From Rhodohalobacter sp. 614A (GTDB taxonomy: Bacteria; Bacteroidota; Rhodothermia; Balneolales; Balneolaceae): a stretch of DNA of 64,000 nt. Shown here piece after piece: positions 52,970 to 62,359 of this stretch. Numbering within the stretch: the first letter of the stretch is position 1; the number at the start of each line of letters is the position of its first letter. A program made the position numbers and the translations under genes. The notes below the pieces were generated by a model. The model was not told the origin of the DNA. It made no database searches and saw only the letters and a list, made by a program, of their open reading frames with translations. The stretch is from assembly GCF_021462415.1 (NCBI RefSeq), contig NZ_JAKEDS010000003.1, positions 338,743 to 402,742 on the forward strand, read 5' to 3'.

Positions 52970-53968
52970 ATGAGCACAACAGTTGATATGCAGGCACTTG
53001 GTGAAAAAATTGAACGCCACAGTGCATTTATCGATGACATTTACAGCGAACTTGATAAGATCATCGTAGGGCAGCGTTATATGATTGACCGCCTTTTGAT
53101 CGGGCTCCTGGCTGATGGTCATGTTTTACTGGAAGGCGTTCCCGGATTAGCCAAAACCCTGACCGTTTCTTCGCTGGCAACCGTCATCAGCACCAAATTT
53201 CAACGCATTCAGTTCACTCCCGATCTCCTCCCGGCCGACCTTATCGGTACTCTCATTTACAATCAAAAGGAGATGAAGTTTACCGTAAAAAAAGGTCCCA
53301 TTTTTTCTAATATTGTTTTAGCTGATGAGATTAACCGTTCTCCGGCAAAAGTTCAGAGTGCCTTGCTCGAATCCATGCAGGAACGCCAGGTGACCATTGG
53401 AGAAGAAACCTTCAAGCTGGAAGCTCCGTTTCTTGTGCTTGCCACTCAAAACCCTGTGGAACAAGAAGGTACATATAACTTGCCTGAAGCCCAGGTGGAC
53501 CGTTTCATGCTGAAATTAAAAATTGGGTATCCTTCAAAAAGTGAGGAACTCGAGATTATGCGCCGGATGGCAAAAACAGGTAAGAAGACGGAATTGAATG
53601 CCGTGGTAACTCCTGAGCAGATCCTCGACGCCCGAAAGGTGATTAATGAGATTTATGTTGATGAAAAAGTAGAGCGTTATATCGTAGATCTTATTTTTGC
53701 GACCAGAAATCCAGCTGATTATAATCTGCCCGAACTTGGCGACCTGATTTCATTTGGTGCCTCTCCCCGTGCATCGATCAATATGAATCTTGCATCACGC
53801 GCTCATGCTTTTATGCAGCACAGAGCTTACGTAACGCCTGAAGACGTTCGTACAATTACACTCGATATACTTAGGCACAGAATCATTCCAACATTTGAGG
53901 CCGAAGCTGAAGACATTACCTCTGAAGACATCATTAAGAAAATTCTGTCGAACGTGCAGGTACCATAG
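52970..53968 (+). CDS. MoxR-family AAA+ ATPase
   Basis: A 332-residue cytoplasmic AAA+ chaperone-like ATPase. Walker A GVPGLAKT (56-63), Walker B in NIVLADEINRSPAKVQSALL, sensor 1 in FLVLATQNPVEQEGTYNLPE, sensor 2 region in GASPRASINMNLASRA. MoxR proteins usually act with vWA and DUF58 proteins encoded beside them to insert metals or activate complexes, but here a terminator follows directly and no such partner is in the window. The ATG gives the normal N-terminus. Confidence 0.93.
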   Translation: MSTTVDMQALGEKIERHSAFIDDIYSELDKIIVGQRYMIDRLLIGLLADGHVLLEGVPGLAKTLTVSSLATVISTKFQRIQFTPDLLPADLIGTLIYNQKEMKFTVKKGPIFSNIVLADEINRSPAKVQSALLESMQERQVTIGEETFKLEAPFLVLATQNPVEQEGTYNLPEAQVDRFMLKLKIGYPSKSEELEIMRRMAKTGKKTELNAVVTPEQILDARKVINEIYVDEKVERYIVDLIFATRNPADYNLPELGDLISFGASPRASINMNLASRAHAFMQHRAYVTPEDVRTITLDILRHRIIPTFEAEAEDITSEDIIKKILSNVQVP

Positions 53969-53988
53969 TTTTATAAACGCCACTTTTC

Positions 53989-54020
53989 AAAAGCGCCGGA
54001 TGCGAATATCCGGTGCTTTT
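53989..54020 (+). terminator. Intrinsic terminator of the MoxR gene
   Basis: AAAAGCGCCGGAT (53989-54001) pairs with ATCCGGTGCTTTT (54008-54020) with one G-T wobble and a 6-nt loop; a T-run follows on the plus strand. Confidence 0.88.
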
Positions 54021-54235
54021 TTCTCTTCTTTTCCCCATTCCATTTTTCCTCCTATTCATGATCCTAATCTTATCTCGGATCGAATACTCCCTTCTGTATT
54101 AAATTCTATTACAAACATTTAACGAAAAAGTTGTTACCTATTCACTATTCCAAGAATAATGAGATATGATTTTAAACTATATATTTAAAATAGATTTTAT
54201 TAAATATTTTTAATTGATAATTGATTTAAAATAAA

Positions 54236-54298
54236 ATTATTCATTAACAAGAAATAGACTTGATTTAAATTCAACTAAGATATTTATTAATGAATAAT
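54236..54298. promoter_or_regulatory. 12-bp inverted repeat upstream of an orphan small gene
   Basis: ATTATTCATTAA (54236-54247) and TTAATGAATAAT (54287-54298) are perfect inverted copies with a 39-nt centre. The right arm ends 31 nt upstream of the 83-residue gene's ATG. In AT-rich DNA some symmetry occurs by chance, but 12 of 12 matches is more than expected at a given site. Confidence 0.4.
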
Positions 54299-54328
54299 AT
54301 TAAAGCGCGCAGACAATAAGAGAAACTT

Positions 54329-54580
54329 ATGAAAATTAAAATTGTACCGAGATCAAAAGTCAAGGTCTCCAGGAAAAGTAGATCCAAGTACGAAAAATTG
54401 AAAGAAGCGATTTCAAAATTAGAACCAAATGGTGATGCAATACGGGTTGAATATTCTACAAAAAAAGAATTGAACTCAATTCGCAATGTGGCCTACACTT
54501 ACAATCGGGAAACGAACAGTAAAGTAAAAAGTACAACCAACTCAACGAACGACGCTGTTTTCTTTTTCATCGAAAAGTGA
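54329..54580 (+). CDS. Orphan 83-residue basic protein
   Basis: Unrecognised. A basic N-terminus (KIKIVPRSKVKVSRKSRSKY) precedes a compact predicted alpha/beta body (KLEPNGDAIRVEYSTKKELN; NVAYTYNRETNSKVKSTTNS). No signal peptide or membrane segment. AT-rich, low-complexity codon use and the surrounding AT-rich DNA differ from neighbours. The pattern of a small basic head and a beta-rich body loosely resembles small phage-type or nucleic-acid-binding proteins, but that is only a shape impression. It is the only gene between the MoxR and rpsA genes. Confidence 0.55.
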   Translation: MKIKIVPRSKVKVSRKSRSKYEKLKEAISKLEPNGDAIRVEYSTKKELNSIRNVAYTYNRETNSKVKSTTNSTNDAVFFFIEK

Positions 54581-54948
54581 TTCTTTAGTTTAGGCTCAAA
54601 ACCGGTTCTTCCTACCTGTGATCAATTATTTATAGATAAACTGCACGCGAGTGTAAAACAATATGCGGCATTGACCATGCTCAGGTTTTTTATATCAATA
54701 ATGACCTAAAAAGTTATTCACTCTTTTTTGTGTCACCTAATGTAGTTGATACAAGATTATAATGATGTATCATTTTCGGCATAGGTCTGCTGACATTTCA
54801 GAAGAGTTCATTCTGTTATTAAACCATCTATCTCTTGATTTTCTTGTAAATCATGCTTCTCATTCTCACAAGCATCTCATAAAAAAAGGCCTCTGCTTTT
54901 AACAGAGGCCTTGACATAATTAACTAAAGAGAAGTTATGTGAAGTGAA
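54581..54948. other. 368-bp intergenic region after the orphan gene
   Basis: No gene recognised on either strand; short open frames lack starts and ribosome-binding sites. The rpsA terminator (54886-54912) is at the right end. No further structure seen. Confidence 0.6.
54886..54912 (-). terminator. Intrinsic terminator of rpsA
   Basis: AAGGCCTCTG (54886-54895) and CAGAGGCCTT (54903-54912) form a perfect 10-bp stem with a 7-nt loop; on the minus strand it is followed by a seven-T tract, 37 nt after the rpsA stop. Confidence 0.9.
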
Positions 54949-56904
54949 CTACTTCTCTTTTTCGTTTTTTTCTTTCTCAGCAAGTTTATCAGCCAAACCG
55001 GAAACCTCACCTAACGTAGGTGTTCCCGTTTCTACACTTTCTGATTTCTCAGATTTTTTCGCTTTTGGCTTTTTCTTCTTCACATCATCTTCAATCTGAG
55101 ACAATTCGATCGTTTTGCTTGACTCGTCAAACTCTACCACAAATCCTTCAACGGTATCACCTTCTTTGAAGTTTTCTTTCAGATCTTCAACAGAATCAGC
55201 AAGTTTATTGCCGGCGAGGAAAGCATCCACACCAAGATCCAATTTCACAAACATTCCTTTATCTGTAATCTTGGAAACTTCGCCTTTTACTTTGGAGCCG
55301 AGTCCATACTCTTCCGCGTATTTCTCCCACGGATTTTCCTGAACCTGCTTGTGTCCCAGAGTGATACGTCGGTTGTCAAAATCAACAGCAAGAATTACAA
55401 CTTCAATTTCCTGTCCTTTATCAACAACTTCGTTCGGGTGCTCAACTTTTTCTGTCCAGCTCAGATCCGAAACGTGGATAAGTCCGTCGATTCCCGGTTC
55501 GAGTTCAACAAATACACCAAAGTTGGTGAGGTTGCGAATTTCTCCTTTGTGAGTAGATCCGATTGGGTATCTGTCGAGAAGATCTTCCCAGGGATCTTTT
55601 TCAAGCTGCTTCACACCAAGAGAGATTTTCTTCTCATCTTCGTTGATGTTCAGAACCACACATTCAATAATGTCATCTTTCTGAACAAGTTGAGAAGGAT
55701 GTTTGATGTGTTGTGTCCAGCTCATTTCACTGATATGGATCAACCCTTCAACGCCTTTTTCAAGCTCGATGAACGCACCGTAATCGGCAATAGAAACCAC
55801 ACGTCCCTGAACCCGCATGTTCTCAGGATATTTCTCATAAATTTCATCCCATGGATGCGGCTGAAGTTGTTTCAGACCAAGGGATACTCGTTTGGAGTCT
55901 TCATCAAAATCGATAACGGCAACGTTCATGCGCTGATCGAGTTTAACAATCTCTTCTGGATGCTCAACACGACCCCATGAGAGGTCTGTAATGTGAAGCA
56001 GACCGTCTACACCGCCAAGATCGATAAACACACCGAAGTCGGTAATGTTTTTCACGATACCTTCGAGAACCTGGCCGGCTTCGATGGTTTCGAGAATTTC
56101 CTGACGCTGATCTTCAAGATCAGATTCAATAAGAGCGCGGTGAGAAACAACCACGTTTTCCGCCTGCATGTTGAGTTTTACAACCTGGAATTCCATGGTT
56201 TTTCCAACATAAGCGTCAAAATCGCGAACAGGTCGAACGTCGATTTGAGAACCCGGAAGGAACGCGTCAATTCCGAATACATCCACAACCATACCACCTT
56301 TGATACGTCGCTGAATATATCCTTCAATAACTTCGCCGGTTTCGTAAGAGCTTTCAAGATTTTCCCAAGCCTGAAGAATATCAGCTTTTTTCCGTGAAAG
56401 AATCAGCTGTCCTTCTCTGTCTTCCACTTTATCGAGGAAAACTTCCACTTCATCGCCGGGGGCAAGGTTTTCTAAAACCTTATTTGAAAATTCGTTTGCC
56501 TGTACAATACCTTCGGATTTAAATCCGATGTCAACAATTACATATTTTTCATCTACGGATACAACAATACCTGTTACAATCTCTTTCTCTTCAATTTCAC
56601 TGAGCGTATTCTCATACATTCCTGCAAGCTCGTGAAATTCTTCATCCGTATAGTCTTCTGAAGCAGCCTGGAGTTGATCAAACGTATAGGTTTCTCCTTC
56701 TACTTCGCCGGTAAAGGTTGGAATTCTTTTCTTAGGACTCTCTTCTTCAACTTCTTCAGATGATTCTTCCGTTTCGGCAACAGCTTCCTCATTTTCAACC
56801 GTTTCTTCCGTTTCTGCTTCTTCTGTTGCAGTTTCGGTAGCTACAGTAGTCTCTACTTCTTCTAATTCTTGTTCTTCGTTATTTTTGTTTACTTCGTCAG
56901 TCAT
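54949..56904 (-). CDS. rpsA: 30S ribosomal protein S1
   Basis: A 651-residue RNA-binding protein of the ribosome. An acidic, Glu/Thr-rich N-terminal tail (1-60, NKNNEEQELEEVETTVATET) precedes six S1 domains (about 110-180, 195-262, 280-350, 365-437, 452-522, 540-605) with repeated GEVSKITDKGMFVKLD-type and GVFVELEPGIDGLIHVSDLS motifs, then a Lys/Glu-rich tail. The acidic head is an addition to the E. coli form (557 aa) and is common in Bacteroidota. It follows cmk at 61 bp on the same strand. Confidence 0.96.
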   Translation of the reverse strand: MTDEVNKNNEEQELEEVETTVATETATEEAETEETVENEEAVAETEESSEEVEEESPKKRIPTFTGEVEGETYTFDQLQAASEDYTDEEFHELAGMYENTLSEIEEKEIVTGIVVSVDEKYVIVDIGFKSEGIVQANEFSNKVLENLAPGDEVEVFLDKVEDREGQLILSRKKADILQAWENLESSYETGEVIEGYIQRRIKGGMVVDVFGIDAFLPGSQIDVRPVRDFDAYVGKTMEFQVVKLNMQAENVVVSHRALIESDLEDQRQEILETIEAGQVLEGIVKNITDFGVFIDLGGVDGLLHITDLSWGRVEHPEEIVKLDQRMNVAVIDFDEDSKRVSLGLKQLQPHPWDEIYEKYPENMRVQGRVVSIADYGAFIELEKGVEGLIHISEMSWTQHIKHPSQLVQKDDIIECVVLNINEDEKKISLGVKQLEKDPWEDLLDRYPIGSTHKGEIRNLTNFGVFVELEPGIDGLIHVSDLSWTEKVEHPNEVVDKGQEIEVVILAVDFDNRRITLGHKQVQENPWEKYAEEYGLGSKVKGEVSKITDKGMFVKLDLGVDAFLAGNKLADSVEDLKENFKEGDTVEGFVVEFDESSKTIELSQIEDDVKKKKPKAKKSEKSESVETGTPTLGEVSGLADKLAEKEKNEKEK

Positions 56905-56965
56905 TTAGTTACCTGTTGAAATCTGCTGCATTTCGACTTTCGAAATACAGGGTTTAATTATTGTT

Positions 56966-57622
56966 TTAGTTTGATTTTTCTCTGATGATCTCAACCATTT
57001 CGCTGATCTGTTCATCAAATGTTTTTCCGGTTGTATCAATTAAAATTGCGCCATCATCTTTTTTTAGCGGATCGGCACTGCGGTTACTGTCTTTATAATC
57101 CCTTTCTTTAAGATTTTGTTTCACATCTTCAAAAGTGACATGAGCCTCAATGGACTCTAATTCACGGTAACGCCGTTTCGCCCTTTCTTCTAATGAAGCG
57201 TCCATATAAAATTTCAAATCTGCATTTGGGAAAACAGCTGTTCCGAGATCGCGCCCATCCGCAATGTATGTATCATGTTTAACAAGCTTTCGCATGTATT
57301 GATTCACGAATGATCGCGCCTTTGGTTCAGCAGCCATTTCACTTACATGGTTTGCAACTTCCTGGCTCCGAATTTCTTTTGTGATATCCTCACCATTCAT
57401 TTTTACCTGAAAGGTTGGATGCACATATTCAGTTTCCAGTTTTACATCCGGCAACATTTCAAAGAACTTCGACAGATCGGATGGTTCCGTTCTCAACCAT
57501 AAAAAAGTAAGCGCTCTATAGAGTGCACCCGAATCGAGATATTGGATATCGAGCAATTCGGCTATTTTCTTTGCGGTAGAACTTTTGCCGGATCCAGCCG
57601 GCCCATCAATTACTATGATCAT
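56966..57622 (-). CDS. cmk: Cytidylate kinase
   Basis: A 218-residue kinase phosphorylating CMP/dCMP with ATP. P-loop GPAGSGKSSTAK (about 7-18), substrate motifs YLDSGALYRALTFLW and ADGRDLGTAVFPNADLKFYM, lid Arg pair in ERAKRRYRELE. Length is typical. Start ATG gives MIIVIDGPAGSGKS. The cmk-rpsA order is widespread. It diverges from rpsT over 130 bp. Confidence 0.97.
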   Translation of the reverse strand: MIIVIDGPAGSGKSSTAKKIAELLDIQYLDSGALYRALTFLWLRTEPSDLSKFFEMLPDVKLETEYVHPTFQVKMNGEDITKEIRSQEVANHVSEMAAEPKARSFVNQYMRKLVKHDTYIADGRDLGTAVFPNADLKFYMDASLEERAKRRYRELESIEAHVTFEDVKQNLKERDYKDSNRSADPLKKDDGAILIDTTGKTFDEQISEMVEIIREKSN

Positions 57623-57672
57623 ATCAGAGAACAGCTAAATTAAATTTTTTATTCTAAACATTCAATCACTTC

Positions 57673-57703
57673 TTGTAACTTGAATATAGAAGCGTTAATT
57701 TTA
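57673..57703 (+). promoter_or_regulatory. Candidate promoter of rpsT-gpmI
   Basis: TTG (57673-57675) followed after exactly 20 nt by TAATTTTA (57696-57703), seven of eight matches to TAnnTTTG. The start codon lies about 50 nt downstream. The spacing equals that at rpsF and clpC. Confidence 0.5.
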
Positions 57704-57752
57704 TGGTTCTGAACACTAAAGAGTATTTAAATTATAAAGAGTAACACCAGTT

Positions 57753-58007
57753 ATGCCACAGCATAAATCAGCAATTAAACGTTTGCGCCAAAGTAAAAAG
57801 CGCAGAGCACACAACAATACACGTCGCTCTAAGATGAGAACGCTTGTTAAAAAAGTAATGTCTGCATCAGATAAAGAACAAGCTGAAAAGAGCCTGAAAG
57901 AAGCGGTTAGCTTTATTGACCGATTGGCTGTTAAAAATATTATTCATCCGAATACAGCAGCCAGAAAAAAATCTCAGCTTACCACACACGTAAATAACCT
58001 GTCGTAA
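57753..58007 (+). CDS. rpsT: 30S ribosomal protein S20
   Basis: An 84-residue basic small-subunit protein: MPQHKSAIKRLRQSKKRRAH, NTRRSKMRTLVKKVM, IDRLAVKNIIHPNTAARKKS. Length and ends are typical. It precedes gpmI by 2 bp. Confidence 0.97.
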   Translation: MPQHKSAIKRLRQSKKRRAHNNTRRSKMRTLVKKVMSASDKEQAEKSLKEAVSFIDRLAVKNIIHPNTAARKKSQLTTHVNNLS

Positions 58008-58009
58008 CA

Positions 58010-59515
58010 TTGTCTAAAGCTCTGCTTGTTATATTAGACGGCTTCGGTATTGCCGAAAATCCAGAAGTTAGTGCCGTTGATAAAGCCAATAAACCATTTT
58101 TCGATTCACTGATCGAAAAATATCCACATGCTCAACTTTCTGCCAGCGGCGAAGATGTAGGTTTGCCCGACGGTCAGTTTGGAAACTCTGAAGTAGGCCA
58201 CCTTAATATTGGTGCCGGCCGAATTGTATGGCAGGAGCTCTCAAGAATTAATAAGTCAATCAGAGAGGGAGAGTTTTTTGTGAATGAGATTCTGACCACC
58301 GGATTTGAAAAAGCCAAAGAGAAAGGAAAAATTCACTTTATGGGGCTTTTTTCTGATGGCGGAGTTCACAGCAATAACGAGCATCTGTATGCACTTCTCA
58401 AAATGGCTGAGAAGTATGGCATCGATAATGCGTATGTCCATGCATTTACCGATGGACGAGATACCTCCCCAAATGGCGGCGCTGAGTACCTGAAACAATT
58501 TGAGCAAAAAGCTGAAGAAATTGGTGTTGGCACAATCGCTTCAATTGTTGGGCGATATTACGCAATGGATCGTGATAACCGCTGGGAGCGAACCCAACAA
58601 GCCTACGATCTCCTGATTCACGGCAAGGGAACAGAAGTTGACCAGGCTTCTGAAGTTTTCGAAAGAAGTTATGCGAATGATATTACCGATGAGTTCCTGA
58701 TGCCACATCGGATCAAAACTTCTGAGAACAGCCGAATCGAAAAAGGTGATGTACTGATCTTCTTTAATATCCGGGGAGACCGGGCGCGCCAGATCACAAA
58801 AGCTCTCTTCCGTTTTGATGAGATTCCATTTGAAACTGAAGATCTTGATCTCCACTATATTACTTTTACCGACTACGACGACACATTCAACTCCTTTACA
58901 CATGTTGCTTTTCCTCCTAACCGCCTGAAAAATACAATTGGCGAATATGTGAGCAAGCAGGGATTGAAACAGTTACGCATAGCTGAAACTGAAAAATATC
59001 CGCATGTAACGTATTTCTTCAATGGAGGGGTTGAAACTCCAAACGAAGGAGAAGATCGGATTTTAGTACCAAGTCCAAAGGTTGCAACATACGATTTACA
59101 ACCGGAAATGAGTGCCCCCGAAGTTGGTGACAAACTGGTTGAAGCTCTTAAAAAAGATTACAGCCTGGCGATTTTAAATTTTGCCAATCCGGATATGGTT
59201 GGCCACACAGGCATTATGGAAGCTGCCGTTAAAGCTATCGAAACCGTTGACAAACAACTGAAACGTGTTACAGAAACAGCTGTGGAAAATGGATTTGAAG
59301 TGCTCATCATTGCCGACCATGGAAATGCAGACTGTATGGTCCAGCCGGATGGAAGCCCTCACACGGCACATACAACGGTTCCTGTGCCTGTTGTTTTAGT
59401 AACGGATCGCAATGTTTCACTAAAAAATGGAATACTCGCCGATGTTTCTCCAACTCTTCTAAAAATAATGGGTTTGGAGCAGCCTGAAGAAATGACCGGT
59501 ACTCCTCTCTTCTAA
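58010..59515 (+). CDS. gpmI: 2,3-bisphosphoglycerate-independent phosphoglycerate mutase
   Basis: A 501-residue glycolytic enzyme of the alkaline-phosphatase superfamily, interconverting 3- and 2-phosphoglycerate with Mn2+. Catalytic Ser60 in GNSEVGHLNIGAG; metal ligands in ILDGFGIAENPE, FANPDMVGHTG and ADHGNADCM; substrate motif FTDGRDTSPNGG. The start is TTG at 58010, two bases after the rpsT stop; no Shine-Dalgarno is seen, so translation is likely coupled to rpsT. The next ATG would be inside the first conserved strand. A hairpin follows (59526-59553). Confidence 0.95.
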   Translation: MSKALLVILDGFGIAENPEVSAVDKANKPFFDSLIEKYPHAQLSASGEDVGLPDGQFGNSEVGHLNIGAGRIVWQELSRINKSIREGEFFVNEILTTGFEKAKEKGKIHFMGLFSDGGVHSNNEHLYALLKMAEKYGIDNAYVHAFTDGRDTSPNGGAEYLKQFEQKAEEIGVGTIASIVGRYYAMDRDNRWERTQQAYDLLIHGKGTEVDQASEVFERSYANDITDEFLMPHRIKTSENSRIEKGDVLIFFNIRGDRARQITKALFRFDEIPFETEDLDLHYITFTDYDDTFNSFTHVAFPPNRLKNTIGEYVSKQGLKQLRIAETEKYPHVTYFFNGGVETPNEGEDRILVPSPKVATYDLQPEMSAPEVGDKLVEALKKDYSLAILNFANPDMVGHTGIMEAAVKAIETVDKQLKRVTETAVENGFEVLIIADHGNADCMVQPDGSPHTAHTTVPVPVVLVTDRNVSLKNGILADVSPTLLKIMGLEQPEEMTGTPLF

Positions 59516-59525
59516 TATTACCCGT

Positions 59526-59553
59526 CAGGAATTCAGGAAATTTTAAATTCCTG
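59526..59553 (+). terminator. Weak terminator of gpmI
   Basis: CAGGAATT (59526-59533) and AATTCCTG (59546-59553) form an 8-bp stem with a 12-nt loop, 10 nt after the gpmI stop, followed by TTTCAATTG. The T-tract is short. Confidence 0.5.
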
Positions 59554-59562
59554 TTTCAATTG

Positions 59563-59594
59563 TTTGCATTTGCATTTTCACCATACTACTTTCG
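59563..59594 (+). promoter_or_regulatory. Candidate promoter of clpC
   Basis: TTTG (59563-59566) followed after 20 nt by TACTTTCG (59587-59594), seven of eight matches to TAnnTTTG, with the start codon 77 nt downstream. No CIRCE-type or CtsR-type repeat was seen, so heat-shock control by those systems is not supported. Confidence 0.5.
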
Positions 59595-59670
59595 TAGGTG
59601 AATGAACTAAAAAACTACTTCACTCGTTACGCTAAAAAAGTTAGCAACGACAAATCTTTTAGGTCCCGCT

Positions 59671-62268
59671 ATGGAGGGTAATTTTTCAAGTAAAGTTCGT
59701 GATGTAATTCAATTCAGCCGTGAAGAGGCACTCCGGTTAGGCCATGATTATATTGGCACGGAACACCTCATTCTGGGAATCGTGCGATTAGGTGATGGAG
59801 TTGCCATTCGCATCCTGAAAAATCTGAATTGTGATCTGTTTAAATTAAAAAAGACAATTGAGGATACTGTCCGTGGTACCGGAGGAACGGTAACCGTTGG
59901 GAACATTCCGCTCACCAAACAAGCCGAGAAGGTTTTAAGAATTACCTATCTCGAAGCAAAACTATATAAAAGTGATACAATAGGTACTGAGCACCTCCTT
60001 TTATCTCTGCTTAGAGATGAGGAAAATATTGCTGCTCAAATTCTACAACAGTTTAGTGTTTCGTATGACGCTGTCCGTGAAGAACTGGATATGATCATCT
60101 CCGGGAATACCCGCGATACCGATCAAAGCGACGCCCGTACGGCGAGTTCTTCTACTCCACCGTCATCATCCAAAGGTTCACAATCATCCGGTAGCTCCAG
60201 AGAAAAGAAAATGGAAAAGTCAAAAACACCTGTACTCGACAATTTTGGCAGAGATCTTACACAACTCGCTGAGGATGGCAAGCTTGACCCTATCATTGGT
60301 AGGGAAAAGGAAATTGAGCGTGTGGCCCAGGTTCTGAGCCGCCGCAAAAAGAACAACCCCGTTCTTATTGGAGAACCGGGAGTTGGTAAAACTGCAATCG
60401 CCGAGGGATTGGCTTCAAGAATTGTGGAAAGAAAAGTTTCCAGAGTTCTTTACGACAAGCGGGTGATTGCACTTGATCTGGCTGCTCTTGTAGCCGGAAC
60501 CAAATACCGCGGCCAATTCGAAGAACGAATGAAGGCGGTTATGAGTGAATTGGAAAAAACCGATAATGTTATTCTGTTTATCGATGAACTCCATACCATT
60601 GTAGGTGCCGGTGGTGCAAGCGGTTCGCTTGATGCATCCAATATGCTGAAGCCGGCTCTTGCCCGTGGTGAAGTTCAGGCGATTGGTGCTACAACTTTGA
60701 ATGAGTACCGGCAGTATATCGAGAAAGATGGTGCTCTCGAACGGCGGTTCCAGAAAATTATGGTTGATCCAACCACGCTTGATGAAACGCTCGAAATTCT
60801 TAATCAAATTAAAGGGAAGTACGAGAAACATCATAGCGTTCAATATGATGACGCGGCAATTGAGGCTTGCGTGAAACTGACTGACCGATATGTAACCGAT
60901 CACTTCCTCCCCGATAAAGCTATTGATGCGCTTGATGAGGTTGGTGCACGTGTTCACTTGTCGAACATCACGGTGCCGGACCATATTCTTTCCCTCGAAG
61001 AGGAGATCGAAAAAACCAGCCAGGAGAAAAACTCCATGGTTAAAAAACAACGGTTTGAAGAAGCCGCCCGATTGCGGGATTCTGAAAAACGGCTGATCGA
61101 AGAGCTCGAACAAGCTCAAAAAGAGTGGGAAAAAGAATCCGAACACATTGTTTATGATGTAACTGAAGAAGATGTTGCCTCTGTAGTTGCTATGATGAGT
61201 GGTGTTCCGGTCAACAAAATCAGCCAGAAAGAAGGTCAGAAGCTTCTCAAAATGCGGGAAGAACTCGGCAAGAATATTGTTGGTCAGGATGAAGCAATCG
61301 TAAAACTTACAAAAGCTATCCAGCGAACGCGGGCCGGCCTGAAAGATCCGGCGCGGCCGATCGGTTCATTTATTTTCCTTGGACCAACCGGCGTAGGAAA
61401 AACGGAAATGGCCAAAGTATTAGCAAAATATCTGTTCGATAAGGATGAAGCCCTCATTCGAATTGATATGAGTGAGTACATGGAGAAATTCAGTGTATCC
61501 AGATTAGTGGGTGCGCCTCCCGGATATGTTGGTTATGAAGAAGGTGGAATTTTAACCGAGAAAGTTCGCAGAAAGCCATATAGCGTTGTTCTTCTTGATG
61601 AAATTGAAAAAGCACACCCGGATGTATTTAACATTCTTCTGCAGGTGCTGGATGATGGAATTCTTACTGACAGCCTTGGACGAAAAGTCGATTTCCGAAA
61701 TACCATTATTATCATGACATCCAACATTGGTGCGCGTGATATTCGAAATATGGGTCAAGGGATCGGGTTCTCTGCCGGCGACAGCGCGTTCGACTACGCA
61801 CAGATGAAATCAACCATCCAGGATGCTCTCAAAAAAGTCTTTAATCCGGAGTTTTTGAACAGAATTGATGATGTTTTAACATTCAAACCACTGGAAAAAG
61901 AAGACATCTTCAAGATCATCGACATCCTTTCTGACGAACTCTTCGTAAGAATCCGGAATCTTGGATATGAACTTGAGCTCACAAAAGGAGCCAAAGATTT
62001 TATATCTGACAAAGGATTTGATCAGAAATTTGGTGCACGTCCTCTGAAAAGAGCTATTCAAAAATATGTTGAAGATCCGCTTGCGGAAGAACTGCTTGGT
62101 GTAGATCACCCGGCAGGGTCTGTCATCAAAATTAAGATGAACAAATCACGCGACGGACTTGAGTTCGACTGGACGGAACCTGAAACATCCGAACCGTCAT
62201 CATCCGCTAGCAATAGTGATGAAGACAATTCTCCTTCGGAAGAATCTGAACAGGAAGCAAAAGCCTGA
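59671..62268 (+). CDS. clpC: AAA+ chaperone-protease subunit ClpC
   Basis: An 865-residue Hsp100 unfoldase that feeds ClpP. N-terminal Clp repeat domain (about 1-145, with two repeats of the [12 protein letters not shown] type), a Ser-rich linker (about 150-185), first AAA module with Walker A GEPGVGKT (234-241), a middle UVR-like domain (about 430-470, [20 protein letters not shown]) that marks ClpC over ClpB, second AAA module with Walker A GPTGVGKT (571-578) and [21 protein letters not shown] ClpP-docking tripeptide (VGF-type) appears as IGF in [11 protein letters not shown]. The final 35 residues are an acidic Ser-rich tail. The ATG at 59671 yields [20 protein letters not shown], the normal N-terminus. 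Confidence 0.96.
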   Translation: MEGNFSSKVRDVIQFSREEALRLGHDYIGTEHLILGIVRLGDGVAIRILKNLNCDLFKLKKTIEDTVRGTGGTVTVGNIPLTKQAEKVLRITYLEAKLYKSDTIGTEHLLLSLLRDEENIAAQILQQFSVSYDAVREELDMIISGNTRDTDQSDARTASSSTPPSSSKGSQSSGSSREKKMEKSKTPVLDNFGRDLTQLAEDGKLDPIIGREKEIERVAQVLSRRKKNNPVLIGEPGVGKTAIAEGLASRIVERKVSRVLYDKRVIALDLAALVAGTKYRGQFEERMKAVMSELEKTDNVILFIDELHTIVGAGGASGSLDASNMLKPALARGEVQAIGATTLNEYRQYIEKDGALERRFQKIMVDPTTLDETLEILNQIKGKYEKHHSVQYDDAAIEACVKLTDRYVTDHFLPDKAIDALDEVGARVHLSNITVPDHILSLEEEIEKTSQEKNSMVKKQRFEEAARLRDSEKRLIEELEQAQKEWEKESEHIVYDVTEEDVASVVAMMSGVPVNKISQKEGQKLLKMREELGKNIVGQDEAIVKLTKAIQRTRAGLKDPARPIGSFIFLGPTGVGKTEMAKVLAKYLFDKDEALIRIDMSEYMEKFSVSRLVGAPPGYVGYEEGGILTEKVRRKPYSVVLLDEIEKAHPDVFNILLQVLDDGILTDSLGRKVDFRNTIIIMTSNIGARDIRNMGQGIGFSAGDSAFDYAQMKSTIQDALKKVFNPEFLNRIDDVLTFKPLEKEDIFKIIDILSDELFVRIRNLGYELELTKGAKDFISDKGFDQKFGARPLKRAIQKYVEDPLAEELLGVDHPAGSVIKIKMNKSRDGLEFDWTEPETSEPSSSASNSDEDNSPSEESEQEAKA

Positions 62269-62295
62269 CACAGGGAATTAAATAGCTAAGAATAG

Positions 62296-62331
62296 AAAAA
62301 AGCACGTGGCCCATCAGTCACGTGCTTTTTT
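62296..62331. terminator. Bidirectional terminator after clpC
   Basis: AGCACGTG (62301-62308) and CACGTGCT (62319-62326) form an 8-bp stem with a 10-nt loop, extended by a six-A run and six-T run, 28 nt after clpC. It can serve the convergent secreted-protein gene as well. Confidence 0.9.
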
Positions 62332-62359
62332 TATTACCCTCCATTAAAGAAGGGTGCAT

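Larger units (their letters stand above)
53969..54328. other. 360-bp AT-rich intergenic region
   Basis: After the MoxR terminator (53989-54020) the sequence becomes very AT-rich, especially 54120-54300, and holds a long inverted repeat (54236-54298). No coding sequence is recognised. Its composition differs from its surroundings, which fits a recently acquired segment (inference). Confidence 0.6.

Noticed and set aside
54720-54880. Possible small RNA or gene fragment in the spacer after the orphan gene
   Set aside because: No stable hairpin with T-tract, no start codon with a ribosome-binding site, no recognisable residues in any frame.
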